Part shown: in pieces, positions 60,741 through 64,000 of the stretch
Layout: each line of letters opens with the position of its first letter
How positions within the stretch are numbered: position 1 is the first letter of the stretch
DNA from: Mesaphorura yosii
Taxonomy: Eukaryota; Arthropoda; Collembola; Poduromorpha; Tullbergiidae
Reading direction: 5' to 3'
DNA length: 64,000 bases
Assembly (NCBI GenBank): GCA_009869945.1
Contig: WIXG01000123.1
Span: forward strand, 62,001 to 126,000
Program-made: the position numbers and the translations under genes
The notes under the pieces: generated by a model
Told to the model about the DNA's origin: nothing
The model's database searches: none
The model's input: the letters and a program-made list of their open reading frames with translations, nothing else

Positions 60741-63170
60741 ATGATGGAATCAGACAAGTCAATTGAAGAAATGAGCCAGGTAATAATGACCTCTAGAGTC
60801 AATTTCACTTAATTATTATTACATTCAAAACAGACCACCAAGAGAGTGACCTCTTGTATTTTTCGTTTCAGTCACCAAACGTCACCTACTATGAAGAACC
60901 GATGAACGAGACCGAGAGTGAGCCTCCCGAATGTCTCGAAGAAACGCAATCTGGAATTTCATCAAGAGAGTTATCGACCAGCTACCTGGCACAACGTGAT
61001 ATCACTCTACAGAAGTTTGAATCTTGGACAGAAACCGATCAAGTTGACTTCATTGAGAATCTCCTACTCTTGATGTGTCACTATCAACACGGACTGGTTA
61101 ACGAATTCCTTACTCCGATGCTTCAGCGAGATTTCATTACTCTTCTACCAAGTAAGTCAAGTTAATATGTGTGTATGAATCTGAACCTGGTGCTTGATCG
61201 TCCACTTAATCCTTCTAATTTGCTTTACAGAGAAAGGGTTGGATCATATCGCTGAGTCTATCCTCTCGTATCTCGACGCACGGTCTCTCTGTGCAGCTGA
61301 GTTGGTATCCAAAGAATGGAATCGTGTAATTTCTGATGCAATGCTGTGGAAAAAGCTGATTGAGAGAAAAGTTCGAACTGACACCTTGTGGAAGGGCTTG
61401 GCTGAACGCCGTGGATGGTAAACTACACACAAACTTTTAAGTTTATATGTTTAAGTTTTTAACGCTAATTGAATCTCTTCTTCAATTCTTAGGATACGCC
61501 ATCTATTCAAGCCTCGGGCTGGGCAGTCACATCAAGATCACAGCTTTTACCGTGTGTTGTACCCGAAGATTATCCAAGATATAGAGGTGAGCAAGTGGCA
61601 AACCTTTTCCTAGATTTTCTACTATTGAATGGCAAACAATAAAAAAGTGTTCGCAAGTGCGAATGCGACCAGCAGATGAGAGACGATTTCAGTGAAATAT
61701 AATTTATGAAATTCAATTTTTAACTTTTTTTTTCTCACAGAGTATTGAAAATAACTGGCTGAAAGGTGACCCTAATCTACAATTGATCAATTGTCGTTCG
61801 GAGAATTCCAAAGGTGTTTACTGCCTGCAATACGATGATACGAAAATAGTATCTGGTCTGCGCGACAACACTATCAAGATTTGGGACCGAGAGGGATTGC
61901 AATGCAAGAAGGTGAGTATATATATTATATCATTCTAAGGTGCAAAATTGCCGCTGTAAATGCGCAATACAATTTTATGACTCCAAACAACCTGCAGGTA
62001 CTCACCGGTCACACAGGGTCTGTGTTGTGCCTGCAGTATGATGAGAAGGTCATCATCAGCGGTTCCAGCGATTCTACTGTACGTGTTTGGGACGTCAAGA
62101 CTGGTGAACTTGTGAACACTCTCATCCATCACTGCGAAGCAGTTCTTCATTTGAGATTCAACAACGGAATGATGGTTACGTGTTCAAAAGTAAGCATTTG
62201 ATGCGTTTTTTGTTTCTCTACTCTCTATTTACTATTTGATCCAATCATTTTCAGGATCGCAGTATTGCCGTTTGGGATATGGTGTCTGCCACTGATATAA
62301 ATCTTCATCGTGTGTTAGTGGGCCATCGTGCAGCTGTTAATGTGGTTGATTTCGACGAAAAGTACATCGTCTCCGCATCTGGTGATCGAACAATTAAGGT
62401 GAAGCAAAAGTAGACTTGTAAACTTGAAGATCATATTACACACAAATCTTGTCTTGATATATTACACAAATCTTCAACAGGTCTGGAACACTTCCACTTG
62501 TGAATTTGTGCGAACTCTTCAAGGGCACAAGAGAGGCATTGCTTGCCTGCAGTATCGGGATCGCTTGGTTGTCAGCGGTAGCTCTGATAACACTATTCGG
62601 TGATTGCAAGCGATGCAAAACATAACGATCATATTTTTAGTTCTTGCATCCCTAATGAAGGTATCCTTCTAACTAGGCTTTGGGACATTGAATGCGGCGC
62701 CTGCTTAAAGGTCCTTGAAGGTCACGAGGAATTGGTCCGTTGTATTCGGTTTGACAGCAAGCGCATTGTCAGTGGAGCCTATGATGGGTAAGTGAAATTA
62801 TACAGATTATTCTGTTTGTATTTAATGGGTGTTTAGTGCAACCTCCACTGAATTCCCGTTTCTTTTGTCGCAGCAAAATCAAAGTCTGGGATCTGCAAGC
62901 TGCACTAGATCCAAGAGCTCCTGCGTCGTCTCTTTGTTTAAGAACTCTTGTGGTAAGCAAGATATTTAACAGTGCAACACTCTTTCTCTGCTATGCTCTT
63001 ATTCGGGATTACAATATTTTCCCTCCATTTAGAAACACACTGGACGTGTATTCCGTCTCCAGTTCGATGAATTCCAGATCGTCAGTAGCTCCCACGATGA
63101 TACAATTTTAGTTTGGGATTTTCTTAATTTTGATCAACCCACTGAAGAAACTGTCGCAGCCGCACCTTAA
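60741..63170 (+). CDS. slmb: Slimb / beta-TrCP, F-box and WD40 ubiquitin-ligase subunit
   Basis: Substrate receptor of the SCF E3 ubiquitin ligase. The family binds phospho-degrons (beta-catenin/Armadillo, Ci/Gli, Cactus/IkappaB, Period). Exons: 60741-60779, 60872-61151, 61231-61417, 61493-61586, 61741-61911, 61998-62189, 62255-62398, 62481-62599, 62677-62787, 62874-62952, 63033-63170; all phases agree (517 residues, normal length). Order: dimerisation domain (YLAQRD...[10 protein letters not shown]...[11 protein letters not shown]), F-box ([20 protein letters not shown]), then seven WD40 repeats (for example [62 protein letters not shown]). The short C-terminal tail differs from vertebrates. 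Very strong match. Confidence 0.97.
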
Positions 63171-64000
63171 TCAAGTTTCTATTTTAATGCCTCTTCCAAC
63201 AACCCACCTGACCTGGTCCCCTTGTGAGCCAGGCTTAGGCTAAGATTGTTGTATTAATTTTTCCTAAATTCCATTTTCGATATTACCAATTACGTGCACC
63301 AACGTACCAAGCTAATTTTGACGAAGAAGAGAACAGTCAGTTTAAAATTAAGCGGGAGGTTATGTATCCGTTTCCTCAAACGTATATAATTTTCAGTCCA
63401 ACTAATACTTTTCTATTTGACATTGACATTATTTAAATATAAGCGGATGTCCACAAATCATAAGTACGATAAAGTTCGCCATGCTTGTTTTATCACAAGT
63501 TAATCGCTAATAAGGAACGTGGCTAATTCAATTTTAGTTAAAACTTCATCTACAAGTTGCAACTTTGATGTTAAACGTTGTATGTAGCATAAGTTATTAC
63601 TTGTCCTCGTGTTTAAGATTTCGTCGTATTTGACAGATGCTGCGATGCGATGCTATTGCATGAATCGGGGCAAAGCAGAAATTCTGAGAAAGAGTACTAA
63701 CTTACGCAGTCCTTCGGAACAAAGCAGGGGTACTACAAATGACGAAGGAAAAGAGTTGCAACAAGAGTTAAGATTCCATGCATACCATTTGTACGTGGGT
63801 TCATTTATTCTAAGATAAAAGTTCTGTGTCTGAATGAAGCTACGATAATTTATGAAGTGAAAGATCGAGGAAATCTCAACCTAATGATTCTAACTTGTAT
63901 TAGCGTGAATTATATACTACGGTAAACTAAATAAAAATCCTTGCAACCAATTTCAACTTGCTTTTTCTACAATTGTCATTCATTCAATGTGTTCGAACGG
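63171..64000. other. 3' flank of Slimb
   Basis: AT-rich 3' UTR and flank. An AATAAA near 63930 could be the polyadenylation signal of a long 3' UTR. A 69-codon frame at 63609 shows no coding features. Confidence 0.5.

Noticed and set aside
63609-63818. 69-codon frame after Slimb
   Set aside because: Short, no domain, in the AT-rich 3' flank.

Overview
This is eukaryotic nuclear DNA from an invertebrate, most likely an arthropod. Coding exons are split by many short GT-AG introns, mostly about 50-90 bp, with pyrimidine-rich acceptors. AATAAA signals follow several genes, one gene encodes the F-box/WD40 protein Slimb/beta-TrCP, the RPL26 tail (KGKYTEE) is insect-like, and a decayed mariner-type transposon is present. 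A springtail or another small-genome pancrustacean would fit, but the species cannot be fixed from the sequence. All exon joins below are my own reading, checked for splice dinucleotides and phase but not against transcripts.

Region 1, 1-18,500: two dense blocks of small genes for secreted proteins that match no family I know. Block one (genes A-E, 1-8,165) has one plus-strand gene (A, cut by the window edge) and four minus-strand genes (B-E). All five share two short helical motifs, so they look like one expanded family. Block two (genes G-J, 9,217-16,945, plus strand) is a second family of four genes. They share a hydrophobic F-x-x-x-(F/L)P-x-I motif and a phase-0 intron at the same place after it. 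Most genes here have a signal peptide and a TATA-like box 50-150 bp upstream, which suggests strong, co-ordinated expression. A small proline-rich secreted gene (K) follows at 18,172-18,498. This cluster is the best candidate for an undescribed system in the window.

Region 2, 19,883-24,838: a 14-exon SR-protein kinase (SRPK) with a very long acidic N-terminal region that includes hydrophobic segments and one GC-AG intron. It is followed by a complete but dead mariner-like element (25,139-26,247) with TA duplication and 27-bp inverted repeats.

Region 3, 26,248-42,558: gene-poor. Its only convincing gene is a two-exon gene (32,331-41,434) with a Ser/Gly/His-rich first exon, a 7.3-kb intron and a conserved-looking globular C-terminal exon that I cannot name.

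Region 4, 42,559-64,000: housekeeping genes. They are NT5C2 (cytosolic purine 5'-nucleotidase, minus, two alternative first coding exons), an SRR1-domain protein (plus), a mitochondrial short/branched-chain acyl-CoA dehydrogenase (ACADSB, minus), ribosomal protein L26 (plus) and Slimb (plus). They are functionally unrelated; no operon logic is visible.
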